Below the pieces are notes generated by a model. That model made no database searches. It saw nothing but the letters and a program-made list of their open reading frames with translations, and was not told the DNA's origin. DNA of 64,000 bases, taken from positions 62,001 to 126,000 of the forward strand of contig NZ_CP045406.1 in the NCBI RefSeq assembly GCF_009363715.1, read 5' to 3'. This DNA comes from Roseovarius sp. THAF9 (lineage in GTDB: Bacteria > Pseudomonadota > Alphaproteobacteria > Rhodobacterales > Rhodobacteraceae). The position numbers and the translations under genes were made by a program. Below are positions 52,765-61,101 of this stretch, piece by piece. Within the stretch, counting starts at the first letter, position 1. Every line of letters starts with the position of its first letter.

Positions 52765-53805
52765 TCAACCCCGATCAACTGCCCGCAGGTCTTGGCCGAA
52801 ACGGTTTCGATAATCTCGTGGACCGACACCGAGACGCCTGTCGAAGGCCAGATACAGCCCTTCAGACGAGGCGTAGCCACATTCGGCAGCAATACATGAG
52901 ATGGATTTGTCTGTTTCTTCGAGCAGGTAGCGCGCATTGTCAAGACGGCATTGCTCGATGAACTGGCCCGGAGGCAAGCCGAATAGCTTTGAAAACGTGC
53001 GATTGAAGCTGCGCAGGCTGTAGCCGAACTGCCGCGCAAGGGTCTCAAGCCGAAGATCCTTGTCCAGATTTTTTCTGATGTGACTCTCGATGGGATGCAA
53101 TCGCGCCTCATCATGGTCGGGGTTTGGCGCAGCGTTGAACTGCGCCTGATCTCCCGGGCGCCTGAAGAACACGACCATGGCCTGCGCGACCTTGCGGGCG
53201 AGTTCTGCGCCGAGATCTTCTTCGACAAGGGCGATGGCAAGATCCATGCCCGCAGTCGCACCGCCCGAAGTATAGACGTGACCGTCTTTGACGAAGATCC
53301 TGTCTTCTGTCAGGCGCACATTGGGATAGCGACTGCGAAAATCCTGCGCGGCGGCCCAATGCGTTGTGGCTTGACGACCATCGAGCACCTTGGCCTCTGC
53401 CAAGATGAAGGCGCCGGTGCAGACGCTGACGATACGCCGAACCTGTTTGGACATACGCGCGACCCAGGCGATGAATTCGCTATCCAACAGACATTCGTCG
53501 CGATCGTCGGCAGCCTGAAAGATAAGTGTGTCGACCGGGCCTTCGAGATCGGCATAGCCGGTGGTCGCGGAAATAGAGAGGCCTTGGCAGGCATAGATCT
53601 GCCCGGTCCCGCGCGACACGATTTCGACAGTGTAAGCTTGCGGATAACCAGCCTCCCGAAGAAAGAACCGAACTTCGGCAAAGACTTGTAGCAAGCCTAT
53701 GTATTCCAGCGAGTCAGCGGCCGCATTCGTCGCGATAACGACGCGCTTTGGGCCGGCGGCCGTGCAAGGTTGGCGCCGCAGTCTTGGTACTTTGTAGGTT
53801 GGCAT
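52765..53805 (-). CDS. GlxA-type AraC-family regulator
   Basis: 346 residues from ATG 53805. Sensor domain: KRVVIATNAAADSLEYIGLL, IVSVCTGAFILAEAKVLDGR, VYTSGGATAGMDLAIALVEE; AraC HTH: RLETLARQFGYSLRSFNRTF and KSISCIAAECGYASSEGLYL. It is more distant from the two regulators at 41643 and 46880 (the sensor start lacks the SSAVEPLR-type phrase). It is divergent from the PEP-mutase-family gene across 116 bp and is its likely regulator. Confidence 0.88.
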   Translation of the reverse strand: MPTYKVPRLRRQPCTAAGPKRVVIATNAAADSLEYIGLLQVFAEVRFFLREAGYPQAYTVEIVSRGTGQIYACQGLSISATTGYADLEGPVDTLIFQAADDRDECLLDSEFIAWVARMSKQVRRIVSVCTGAFILAEAKVLDGRQATTHWAAAQDFRSRYPNVRLTEDRIFVKDGHVYTSGGATAGMDLAIALVEEDLGAELARKVAQAMVVFFRRPGDQAQFNAAPNPDHDEARLHPIESHIRKNLDKDLRLETLARQFGYSLRSFNRTFSKLFGLPPGQFIEQCRLDNARYLLEETDKSISCIAAECGYASSEGLYLAFDRRLGVGPRDYRNRFGQDLRAVDRG

Positions 53806-53921
53806 CCTTCTGGCCCCTGTTTGGCAAATTAAGAAGTTTGGCACGATCCTTATTCTATATGTCATTGCGCCACAATCCGAAGAACCCACATCGGAGGAGT
53901 AACTGACAAAGGAGGCCCACA

Positions 53922-54731
53922 ATGCCGACACAACTGCAAAAAGCGGAAACGATGAAAGCTCTTCATGAAGGGTCCGAGACGTTCCTGATACCGGGCCCGT
54001 GGGACGTGGCCTCAGCCAAGGTGTTCGAGGCGCTCGGGTTCAAGGCTCTGGCAACCACAAGTGGCGGTCTGGCCAATGCTCTGGGCAAACTCGACGGGCA
54101 AGTAACTCTTGAAGAGAAGATCGCCCACTGCCGCGCCCTGAGCGAGGCCACCAGCATCCCGATCACGACGGACCTTGAAAACGGGTATGCCGATGATCCC
54201 GAAGGCGTGGCGAATACCATTCGCCGCATTGCCGAAACCGGCGTAACTGGCGGTTCGATCGAGGATTGGAGCGGCGAGAACATCTACGACTTCAACCATG
54301 CGGTCGAACGGATCGAGGCAGCCGTCGAGGCGGCACGTTCGCTCGAGTTTCCGTTCGCGGTCATTGGCCGCTGTGAAAATCTCCTGCGCAAGAAGAACGA
54401 CATGGACGACACGATCCGCCGGTTGAAAGCCTACGAGGCCGCCGGCGCCGATGTGCTCTTTGCGCCGGGGCTGAGAACCCCCGATGAGGTCCGAGCCGTT
54501 GTCCGCGAGATCACCAAACCCCTGAGCGTTGTTGCGATGTCGCCGGAAATGACGCTTGCCGACTTGGCTGAGGCTGGCGCCCGAAGGGTCAGCATCGGCG
54601 GTGGGATGGCCATGGCCGTCTACGGCACGCTGATCGACGGTGCCCGCGAGATGAAGGAAAAGGGCACGTTCAACTGGATGAAGGGCATCACTGCGGAGAA
54701 CAAAATCGATCCGCTGCTGGAAGGGCAATAA
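53922..54731 (+). CDS. Isocitrate lyase / PEP mutase superfamily enzyme
   Basis: 269 residues preceded by a strong AAAGGAGG. TIM-barrel landmarks: LIPGPWDVASAKVFEALGFK, ALATTSGGLANALGK, TTDLENGYADDPEG (metal Asp) and GGSIEDWSG. The mobile-loop KKCGH of methylisocitrate and isocitrate lyases is missing, so it belongs to the broad subgroup that includes oxaloacetate decarboxylases and carboxyPEP-like lyases, not to PrpB. The C-terminal VSIGGGMAMAVYGTLIDG is typical of that group. A DUF4440-like gene follows 66 bp downstream, probably in one operon. Confidence 0.82.
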   Translation: MPTQLQKAETMKALHEGSETFLIPGPWDVASAKVFEALGFKALATTSGGLANALGKLDGQVTLEEKIAHCRALSEATSIPITTDLENGYADDPEGVANTIRRIAETGVTGGSIEDWSGENIYDFNHAVERIEAAVEAARSLEFPFAVIGRCENLLRKKNDMDDTIRRLKAYEAAGADVLFAPGLRTPDEVRAVVREITKPLSVVAMSPEMTLADLAEAGARRVSIGGGMAMAVYGTLIDGAREMKEKGTFNWMKGITAENKIDPLLEGQ

Positions 54732-54797
54732 CGTCTCCGTGCATTCGGGGTGCCAGATGAATGCAACGACAATCGAACACGCGAAGAGGATAGACTA

Positions 54798-55193
54798 ATG
54801 AATGAGACTCAAAAGAAAATACGTGACGAAATTTTCAGGCTCGAGCGCGCTGCCAATGAACACTGGCAAAAAGGCGATCTCGATTTCTTAGATAACGAGA
54901 TCATTACTCCTGAAACTGTGCAGCTTACTCCCGGAATGCCAAAAATGGATGGCACCGGCTACTCCAATTGGATGCGGGAAATTTCTGCGGTTGAAGGCCT
55001 TAACTTTAGCTTCGAGCCCACGGACATCGAAGTCAGTGAGACTGGCGAAATGGCTTACGTCATTGGTGAAACAAAACTGGAGCAAGCGGGAGAAGAAACC
55101 CGCATCGGGAAATTCGTCTCCATTTGGAAAGATGTGGATGGAAATGGAAAATGGCGTTGTGTTGTTGAGGCCAACAATTTCAACGACGCATAG
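54798..55193 (+). CDS. SnoaL/DUF4440-like (NTF2-fold) protein
   Basis: 131 residues from ATG 54798; GAGGA lies ten bases before. Pattern of an NTF2-fold protein: an amphipathic first helix (IRDEIFRLERAANEHWQKGD), then DNEIITPETVQLTPGMPKM and strands MAYVIGETKL, RIGKFVSIWKDVDGNGKWR and CVVEANNFNDA. Members serve as small isomerases, hydrolases or ligand binders; no catalytic pair is obvious. A second gene of the same kind begins at 55254 and is cut off by the IS. Confidence 0.75.
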   Translation: MNETQKKIRDEIFRLERAANEHWQKGDLDFLDNEIITPETVQLTPGMPKMDGTGYSNWMREISAVEGLNFSFEPTDIEVSETGEMAYVIGETKLEQAGEETRIGKFVSIWKDVDGNGKWRCVVEANNFNDA

Positions 55194-55253
55194 CCTGTAA
55201 GAGATACCCAAATGGGTAATTGATCATCGAAAATCAAAAAGGAGAAAGCTGAT

Positions 55254-55341
55254 ATGTCTGATAATACCGATACCGCAGACCACATCCTCGAACTGGAGCG
55301 CATGATCTCGGGACTTTTGTCGAAAGGCGAAGTAGACCAGA
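55254..55341 (+). pseudogene. 5' stub of a second NTF2-like gene, cut by the IS3-family element
   Basis: AAGGAG lies nine bases before the ATG. The 29 native residues (SDNTDTADHILELERMISGL and LSKGEVDQ) resemble the first helix of the preceding SnoaL-like protein. At 55342 the sequence enters the left inverted repeat of the IS, and the frame ends after 14 IS-derived codons. Confidence 0.7.
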
Positions 55342-55415
55342 TGTCCGTCTTCAGAGTTTTTCGGACAAGTCGTTTGTTTTGGTAACGGAGGCTCTGGTTC
55401 GGTTTCTGTTTGAGT

Positions 55416-56396
55416 TTAGGCGACCGCGGCTTTGTGCTGCAACCGGCGCTTTCGGATTGTCTGTTTCTTGATCTCCTCTCTCATTTTCAGGATCGTCCGA
55501 CCCCGACCGTGGTAGACGTCAGCCGGCGTCAGGTTATCCAGGCTCTCGTGGTATCGCCGAGTGTTGTAGTATCCGACGAAGTCGCCGATCTGGCGTTCAA
55601 GATCCCCCGGCAGATAGTAGTTCTCCAGCAGAACCCGGTTCTTCATGGTCTGGTGCCAGCGTTCGATCTTGCCCTGGGTCTGTGGGTGGTGCGGCGCTCC
55701 GCGGACGTGATCCATACCTTTGGTATCGAGGTAGTCGGCCAGGTCGGCCGCAACGTAGGACGAGCCGTTGTCGCTGAGCAGCCGGGGCTTGTGAACGACT
55801 GTCGCATGAGCACAGCCCGAGGCCTCCAGCGCCAGATCCAGCGTGTCCGTCACATCCACGGCCTTCATTGTCGTGCAGAGCTTCCACGCGATGATGTAGC
55901 GGCTGTAATCGTCGAGGATCGTGCTGAGATAGAACCAGCCCCAACCGATGACCTTGAGATAGGTGAAGTCGGTTTGCCAGAGTTCGTTGGGCCGAGTTGT
56001 CTTGTCCCGGAACTCATCGGCGGCACGGATCACCACATGGGCCGGAGCCGTGATCAGGTCCTGGGCCTTGAGAATGCGGTATGCCGAGGACTCAGATACA
56101 AAATACCGTTTCTCATCGGTGTATTTGACCGCCAATTCCCGTGGCGTCAGATCCTCATGATCCAGCGCGAACTCAACGAAGGCGTCGCGGATCTCGTCCG
56201 GGATGCGGTTCCACACCGCCCGAGGCCGCGGGGACGTGTCACGCAAAGCGTCAACGCCGCCATCGGCCCACCGCGCATACCACTGGTAATAGGTGCTGCT
56301 GGGAATGCCGAGCATGGTCAGGGTCCGCCTGACCGGCAAATGCGAGGCTTCGACTGTCCGAATGATCTCGAGCTTCTCCGAGGCTGGGTATCTCAT
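55416..56396 (-). CDS. IS3-family transposase OrfB, copy 2
   Basis: 326 residues. It has the same N-terminal HTH and DDE residues as copy 1 (LWQTDFTYLKV, LLSDNGSSYV, TQGKIERWHQTMKN). The C-terminal part differs throughout (LPGDLERQIGDFVGYYN, RRYHESLDNLTPADVYHG). The open frame across the junction and the conserved catalytic Glu suggest that it is functional. Confidence 0.93.
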   Translation of the reverse strand: MRYPASEKLEIIRTVEASHLPVRRTLTMLGIPSSTYYQWYARWADGGVDALRDTSPRPRAVWNRIPDEIRDAFVEFALDHEDLTPRELAVKYTDEKRYFVSESSAYRILKAQDLITAPAHVVIRAADEFRDKTTRPNELWQTDFTYLKVIGWGWFYLSTILDDYSRYIIAWKLCTTMKAVDVTDTLDLALEASGCAHATVVHKPRLLSDNGSSYVAADLADYLDTKGMDHVRGAPHHPQTQGKIERWHQTMKNRVLLENYYLPGDLERQIGDFVGYYNTRRYHESLDNLTPADVYHGRGRTILKMREEIKKQTIRKRRLQHKAAVA

Positions 56397-56815
56397 GCGT
56401 CGTCCTCCCCATCCCCGAACGTGCTTTTTTTGAGCAGCCTGTTCTCCAGTGTCAGCTCCGCGACCACTTCTTTCAGCGCGGCTGCCTCAGAGCGCAGTTC
56501 CTTGACCTCGGGAGCTGTCGCCTGACGGGCTGTGTCACCCGCCAGCCGGTTCTTCCCAGCCTCAAGAAACTCCTTCGACCAGCTGTAATAAAGGCTCTCA
56601 GCGATCCTTTCACGACGGCACAGGGCCGCTATGCTTTCTTCGCCCCGCATCCCGGCAAGCACGATGCGGATCTTCTCCTCCGCCGAGTAGTGCTTGCGGG
56701 TCTTACGCTTGATACCCCTAACAAGCTTGTCAGCAGCATCCTTGGATGTTCCGGATCTCTTGTTCATCTTCGCTCCATTATGGCTTCGATGAACCAGAAA
56801 TCCTCCGTTCCTCAA
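56393..56815 (-). CDS. IS3-family transposase OrfA, copy 2
   Basis: 140 residues, identical to copy 1 except Arg for Gly in RRERIAES. The HTH, zipper and A7 slippage run before the four-base overlap with orfB are all present. Confidence 0.92.
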   Translation of the reverse strand: MRNGGFLVHRSHNGAKMNKRSGTSKDAADKLVRGIKRKTRKHYSAEEKIRIVLAGMRGEESIAALCRRERIAESLYYSWSKEFLEAGKNRLAGDTARQATAPEVKELRSEAAALKEVVAELTLENRLLKKSTFGDGEDDA

Positions 56816-56852
56816 ACACCTAAATCTGTCCGGTAGGTGCTGACGTTAGACA

Positions 56853-56982
56853 TGCAAAATCGCGCGGTGTCTCGGGCGTTCCCAGCATGATTTTCGAACA
56901 CAATCACATGGTCAGCGGGGCGCAAGGGGCGGATGCCTATGCCCGGATTCTGCGCCGCCTGACAGAACATCAGGCGGCATGA
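56853..56982 (+). pseudogene. 3' stub of a DsbA-family (FrnE-like) oxidoreductase gene
   Basis: Directly after the IS end the plus strand reads AKSRGVSGVPSMIFE then HMVSGAQGADAYARILRRL and stops at 56982. The GVSGVP (cis-Pro) and VSGAQ motifs are the C-terminal signature of FrnE-type DsbA-fold proteins. The N-terminal ~170 residues, including the CxxC site, are missing from the window. Confidence 0.75.
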
Positions 56983-57036
56983 TTCCATGTCGGACGCATC
57001 GTTCACTGACGAAACAGGAAATGGAAATAGCGATAC

Positions 57037-57420
57037 ATGATTGCCCACGCCCATCTTCACGTTAGCGATTATCAGAAGTCAAAGGCCTTTTACACGAAGG
57101 TGCTCGCCACCCTTGGGTACACTAACAACATGGAAGTCGGCCAAGCGGCCGGCTTTCACGATGGCAAGAACACCGATTTCTGGGTTCTGAAAGAGGATGT
57201 CGTTCCAACACACCTGGCGTTTGAGGCCAAAACCAAGGACGAGGTTCACGCCTTCTACCAGACTGCGCTGGCCGAAGGGGCGACCGACAACGGTGGCCCC
57301 GGCTATCGGGAAGCCTATTGGGCCGGATACTATGCTGCCTTTGTCATCGACCCCGACGGCCACAACATCGAAGCCGCCTACTGGGACTATGAAAAGGCCG
57401 GTGAGCAGAGGCCCGCGTAA
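57037..57420 (+). CDS. VOC (glyoxalase/bleomycin-resistance fold) family protein
   Basis: 127 residues, one complete vicinal-oxygen-chelate domain: AHAHLHVSDYQKSKAFYTKV, HLAFEAKTKDEVHAFY, GPGYREAYWAGYYAAFVIDPDG-type end with HNIEAAYWD. The expected metal-site residues His (HAHLHV), His (THLAFE) and Glu (NIEAAY) are present. The substrate is unknown. The DUF5131 gene follows immediately (2-bp gap). Confidence 0.88.
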   Translation: MIAHAHLHVSDYQKSKAFYTKVLATLGYTNNMEVGQAAGFHDGKNTDFWVLKEDVVPTHLAFEAKTKDEVHAFYQTALAEGATDNGGPGYREAYWAGYYAAFVIDPDGHNIEAAYWDYEKAGEQRPA

Positions 57421-57422
57421 CG

Positions 57423-58196
57423 ATGACCACAATGAAGACCGGGCAGATTTCCTACGATCAGGACATGAAGATCAATGCGAAGACCTGGAACGCCTTTACC
57501 GGCTGCACCAAGATCTCTCCTGGTTGCAAGCATTGTTACGCGGAAACCATGGCCAAGAAACTCCAAAAGTGGGGGACGGCGGGCTACGCAAACGGTTTCC
57601 GGTTCACGGTGCAGCATGATCGATTGGACCGGGCAGACCCGCTGAAGCGCAGGAAACCGACTTTCTGGTTCATCAACTCGATGAGCGACACCTTCCACGA
57701 GGATGCGACCGACACAGATATCGACCGGATCATGGATATTGTCGAGCGGGGACACTGGCACAATTTCTACATCCTGACCAAACGTGCCGACCGGATGCGC
57801 GCCTATTTCGACAAGCGCCGCGTCCCCGACAACCTTTGGTTCGGGGTTACGGTGGATGATCGGGCATACGGCCTGCCCCGGTTGAAGGATCTGCACGCCA
57901 TCAACGGACGCAACAAGCACATCTGTTGCGAACCCTTGCTCGAAGACCTCGGTCCTCTGGATCTGAACGGCATCCGGCTTGTCGTGGGCGGTGGTGAAAG
58001 CGGGCCCAAGGCGCGGCGGTGTATGCCCGGTTGGGTCGCCTCCTTGCGGGACCAATGCCTGACACAGAATGTGCATTTCTACTGGAAGCAATGGGTAACC
58101 TACGGACCGGATGGCGCACGCCAGGGGAAAAGCCGAACCGGCCACCTGATCGAAGGCAAGTCGTATCTCTCGATCCCGGATGACCTGATGCCGTGA
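57423..58196 (+). CDS. DUF5131 (phage Gp37/Gp68-type) protein with radical-SAM-like cysteine cluster
   Basis: 257 residues. The N-terminus has WNAFTGCTKISPGCKHCYAE, a C-x6-C-x2-C arrangement typical of the family and suggestive of an iron-sulfur cluster. Further conserved pieces: FWFINSMSDTFHEDA, FYILTKRADRM, NLWFGVTVDD, and VGGGESGPKARRC. The barrel-like order of these resembles radical-SAM enzymes; the reaction is unknown. Family members occur on phages and in bacterial accessory regions. The gene is sandwiched between VOC and antiporter genes, with a GTGA overlap to the latter. Confidence 0.85.
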   Translation: MTTMKTGQISYDQDMKINAKTWNAFTGCTKISPGCKHCYAETMAKKLQKWGTAGYANGFRFTVQHDRLDRADPLKRRKPTFWFINSMSDTFHEDATDTDIDRIMDIVERGHWHNFYILTKRADRMRAYFDKRRVPDNLWFGVTVDDRAYGLPRLKDLHAINGRNKHICCEPLLEDLGPLDLNGIRLVVGGGESGPKARRCMPGWVASLRDQCLTQNVHFYWKQWVTYGPDGARQGKSRTGHLIEGKSYLSIPDDLMP

Positions 58197-59464
58197 TAGA
58201 CAGCTATACCGTCACCCCATCGACCTATGTGGCGCTGGCCACTGTCGGCGTCGCTTTCCTGGTCTATGGTGGACTGGGTCGCCTGCTGAACCGCCTGTCC
58301 TTCAGCAGTGCCATGTTCTTCCTGCTCGTGGGCGTTGCGGCCAGCACCGTCGGGTTAGGCACGATATCCGCCGAGGCGGCAGGCCTGCTGCTTCGGATCT
58401 ATGCAGAGGTAACCCTCGCTATCGTCTTGTGCACGGAAAGCGCCAGGATGGATTTCCGCGCCCTGCGACGGGACCTCGGCACGCCTGTCCGTCTCATCGC
58501 AATTGCATTGCCTGCGTCGATCGTCCTTGGGGGGATTGCCGCTTGGCTAATGCTGCCCGGTATCGGCTGGGTCGAGGCCGCTTTGTTGGCAGTGGTGCTG
58601 GCGCCAACTGATGCTGATCTCGCCCGGCCTGTCGCCACCAACCCCGATGTGCCTGAGGAGGTTGCCCTTGGGATCGAGGTTGAAAGCGGTCTGAATGACG
58701 GGATTTGCGTGCCGCTTCTGCTAACTCTGGGCGCCCTGGCGGTGGGGGCGCAATCGGATGAGGCCGCCGCGCCCATGTTATTGCGATTTCTCTCCGATGA
58801 GCTTGGGATAGGCACAGGGGTCGGGGCCGCGGTCGGCTTCGCCTTTATCTGGTTTGCCAACACGACCAAGGGCCGCTTTTTCGTGGTTGGATCATGGCTT
58901 CTCGTGCCTTTTGTCGCCCTTGCGATATCCTCCTTTGCCCTGGCCCAGTCCCTGGGCGGCAGCGGGTTCATCGCGGCCTTCGTGTCCGGTGTCGTTGTGT
59001 CCTTCGACAACCAGAAGCGGCGGTTCAAGCTGATCGAAACCTCGGAAGGTCTGGCAAATGTTGTGTCGGCACTCACATGGATTGCCTTCGGCGTCTTCTG
59101 CATCCCGATTGTTTGGGCGTCGGCAACATGGTCAATGGCGGTGCTTTCCATCCTGTTTCTGACGGCGGTGCGCATGGGACCAGTCATGGTCGCGCTGATC
59201 GCATCGGGGCTTCCAGCCAGCCAACGCGCTTTCGTCGGGTGGTTCGGGCCGAGGGGGTTGGCCAGCATTGCCTTCCTGATGCTGCTTCTTGACGAAGGCG
59301 TCATCACAACCGACGGGCCGATCTTCGAGGTTACTGTGCTGACAATCGCGGCAAGCATCGTTCTGCACGGAATAAGCGCGGGCCCGCTGGCAGCCATGAT
59401 CGGGCGGCCCAGCGACACCGGCGAGTCGTCGATTGAAAATCAAAAGCGAAATACCGACCAATGA
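58193..59464 (+). CDS. CPA1-type cation/proton antiporter
   Basis: 423 residues; a GTG start overlaps the preceding stop (GTGA). About 12 transmembrane segments. The CPA1 ion site appears as VLAPTDADLARPV and the following EVALGIEVESGLNDGICVPLL. GFIAAFVSGVVVSFDN and GWFGPRGLASIAFLMLLLDEG are further family landmarks. It exchanges Na+ or K+ for H+. Linkage to DUF5131 is by translational coupling. Confidence 0.88.
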   Translation: MIDSYTVTPSTYVALATVGVAFLVYGGLGRLLNRLSFSSAMFFLLVGVAASTVGLGTISAEAAGLLLRIYAEVTLAIVLCTESARMDFRALRRDLGTPVRLIAIALPASIVLGGIAAWLMLPGIGWVEAALLAVVLAPTDADLARPVATNPDVPEEVALGIEVESGLNDGICVPLLLTLGALAVGAQSDEAAAPMLLRFLSDELGIGTGVGAAVGFAFIWFANTTKGRFFVVGSWLLVPFVALAISSFALAQSLGGSGFIAAFVSGVVVSFDNQKRRFKLIETSEGLANVVSALTWIAFGVFCIPIVWASATWSMAVLSILFLTAVRMGPVMVALIASGLPASQRAFVGWFGPRGLASIAFLMLLLDEGVITTDGPIFEVTVLTIAASIVLHGISAGPLAAMIGRPSDTGESSIENQKRNTDQ

Positions 59465-59478
59465 AAGAGGAGGCGGAT

Positions 59479-59838
59479 ATGAAGAGTGTCAGAAATGATG
59501 TCATCGCATACGGGAAAGAGGAATATAGCGTAGAGCCCGACCGGCCCTTCGAGAAGTATCCCAGTTTTTTCGTCCTGCGGCACAAGGACAATGACAAGTG
59601 GTTCGCGCTCGTCATGGACGTGCCCGCGCACAGGATCGGCCTGGAGGGGGACAGGAGCATAGACATACTCGACATCAAGGCCGATCCTGATGAAATCGGC
59701 GCGTTGCGAAAGAAGGTCGGGTTTTTTCCAGCATATCACATGAATAAGGAACACTGGTTGACTGTGATCCTCGATGGCACCGTTGAACTGGATGAAATCA
59801 AACGCTTGATCGACCGAAGCTTTACCTTGTCCAAATAA
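59479..59838 (+). CDS. MmcQ/YjbR family (DUF419) protein
   Basis: 119 residues from the ATG at 59479, chosen because GAGGAGG lies just upstream; an ATG at 59461 overlaps the antiporter stop. The CyaY-like fold pattern is clear: VIAYGKEEYSVEPDRPFEKY, FFVLRHKDNDKWFALVMDV, AYHMNKEHWLTVILDG and IKRLIDRSFTLSK. Double-wing DNA-binding-like members have no settled role. It is last in the VOC / DUF5131 / antiporter operon. Confidence 0.85.
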   Translation: MKSVRNDVIAYGKEEYSVEPDRPFEKYPSFFVLRHKDNDKWFALVMDVPAHRIGLEGDRSIDILDIKADPDEIGALRKKVGFFPAYHMNKEHWLTVILDGTVELDEIKRLIDRSFTLSK

Positions 59839-60204
59839 CCGGACGAAATTTTCAAATATTGACAAGCTTCAAGAGGCAAGCCCCACTCAACAGAACACGG
59901 CGTGGTAAAGAACTTCCAGCGCCGCGTCTTTAATGTGTTCGTTCGACATTGGACTCTGCTTTGATATGAGTTCAGTAGAGGTCTTGCCGTCATTTGCATT
60001 GAGTAGCCGTTCATCTCCGCCACGACGAACGTCTGTTCTCAGCACTTCCTCCCGACGTCCCGCGCAGTCGCGGGGAGAATCGAGCACTCGCAGCGAGCTT
60101 TAGGAAGGTCCCGCGAAGCTGTCGCACTCGAACTTGGCACGCCTCCTACTTTTTCTCGTGGATAATAGGGAAACTATTTGAGCTTCGAGCGCGGTCGACT
60201 TGCG
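59839..60204. other. Intergenic region without recognisable gene
   Basis: These 366 bases separate two converging genes. Short frames on either strand lack ribosome binding sites and similarity. I see no strong terminator. Confidence 0.4.
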
Positions 60205-60984
60205 CTACAATGATATATCTTCACGTCCTGTCGCCAGGTACTTTCTGATAACCGGGTCGATCTTGCGGCTATTCTCCTCGTAGATCCCGCAGGACCGCAG
60301 TACGTCGCGTGTGGATCTGTAGTCGCCTACGCGCTTCCACACAACGTCCGAGGCAAAGGGCGTCCGGCGAGGCAAGGACGCCAGGAAGGACATCTTTCCG
60401 AACAACAACTGTTTGTTGTGCCGGTGGGGCGGAATCAGGATCGACATCGTGAACGCGCCTTCGTTCTTTTCCTCGTAATCGATCACGAATATCCGCCCAC
60501 TATGATAGGCCGCCTTGCCGTCGCACCGAGTCCAGCGGCGGGCGCTGGCGGCCGTGTCTGGCATGGTTTCGATAAGCCGTGTGTGCACGAGCCCATCGCG
60601 TTCATCAAGAAATGCGGCATTCACCATGATGCTGCCCGGTGCTGCAGGGGAAAGGAAATGCACTTGATACGTGCCCAGGAGCGGACGCAGCTTTGCAAGA
60701 TCGCCGGGAAAGGCCACGGCGAACGGGTCCTTGCGCCTGTCCGAAAGGGATCGCTGCCGCCTTGTGACCGCGTCGACCAGCCTGTCAGGCGGGCCCAGCA
60801 ACTGTGCATCGCCCAGGCCAAAATACGTGCTGATCCTGCGCAGGTTATGCGCCGATGGTTTTGCGCGTCCCGCCAGATACTTGCTGAATTGCTGATGATT
60901 GATCCCGATCTCGCGACAGACCTGAGCGACCGAGGATTTCTCGGCACAAAGATATCGCAGGTTCGTGGCAAGATGCTCCGTCAT
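60205..60984 (-). CDS. XRE-family transcriptional regulator
   Basis: 259 residues: an N-terminal Cro/C1-type HTH (LRYLCAEKSSVAQVCREIG, NHQQFSKYLAGRAKPS, LRRISTYFGL) and a ~190-residue C-terminal domain of unknown fold (HFLSPAAPGSIMVNAAFLD, FVIDYEEKNEGAFTMSILIP) that presumably senses a ligand. This two-part form recurs beside peptide-transport operons in Rhodobacteraceae. It is divergent from the DppA-like gene across 117 bp and probably controls it. Confidence 0.87.
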   Translation of the reverse strand: MTEHLATNLRYLCAEKSSVAQVCREIGINHQQFSKYLAGRAKPSAHNLRRISTYFGLGDAQLLGPPDRLVDAVTRRQRSLSDRRKDPFAVAFPGDLAKLRPLLGTYQVHFLSPAAPGSIMVNAAFLDERDGLVHTRLIETMPDTAASARRWTRCDGKAAYHSGRIFVIDYEEKNEGAFTMSILIPPHRHNKQLLFGKMSFLASLPRRTPFASDVVWKRVGDYRSTRDVLRSCGIYEENSRKIDPVIRKYLATGREDISL

Positions 60985-61101
60985 GAAACTTCGCCCGCAA
61001 GTCGCTTAAGGTCGCTCAAGAAAGCATAAGGCCGCTGAGTTGTTTTGCAAAAGGATTCGGCCGATCCCTTGGCAAACCAGAATGCAGTGGGAGAACCCGA
61101 C

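Larger units (their letters stand above)
55342..56852 (-). mobile_element. IS3-family insertion sequence, copy 2 (1,511 bp)
   Basis: The ends are TGTCCGTCTTCAG at 55342 and, in reverse complement, TGTCTAACGTCAG ending at 56852. Bases 55699-56852 repeat 14970-16123 with one noticed mismatch; 55342-55698 is a diverged relative of copy 1's left part. No target duplication is present (ACCAGA before, TGCAAA after), and different genes are broken on the two sides. Both frames are intact. Confidence 0.9.

Noticed and set aside
53830..53920. Sigma-54 promoter before the PEP-mutase-family gene (TTGGCACG motif)
   Set aside because: The -24-like GG is present, but the -12 position reads AT instead of GC, so the consensus is not met.
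55410..56525. Plus-strand open frame opposite the IS transposase, present at both IS copies
   Set aside because: It mirrors OrfB codons exactly. The minus strand carries the DDE motifs and terminal repeats.
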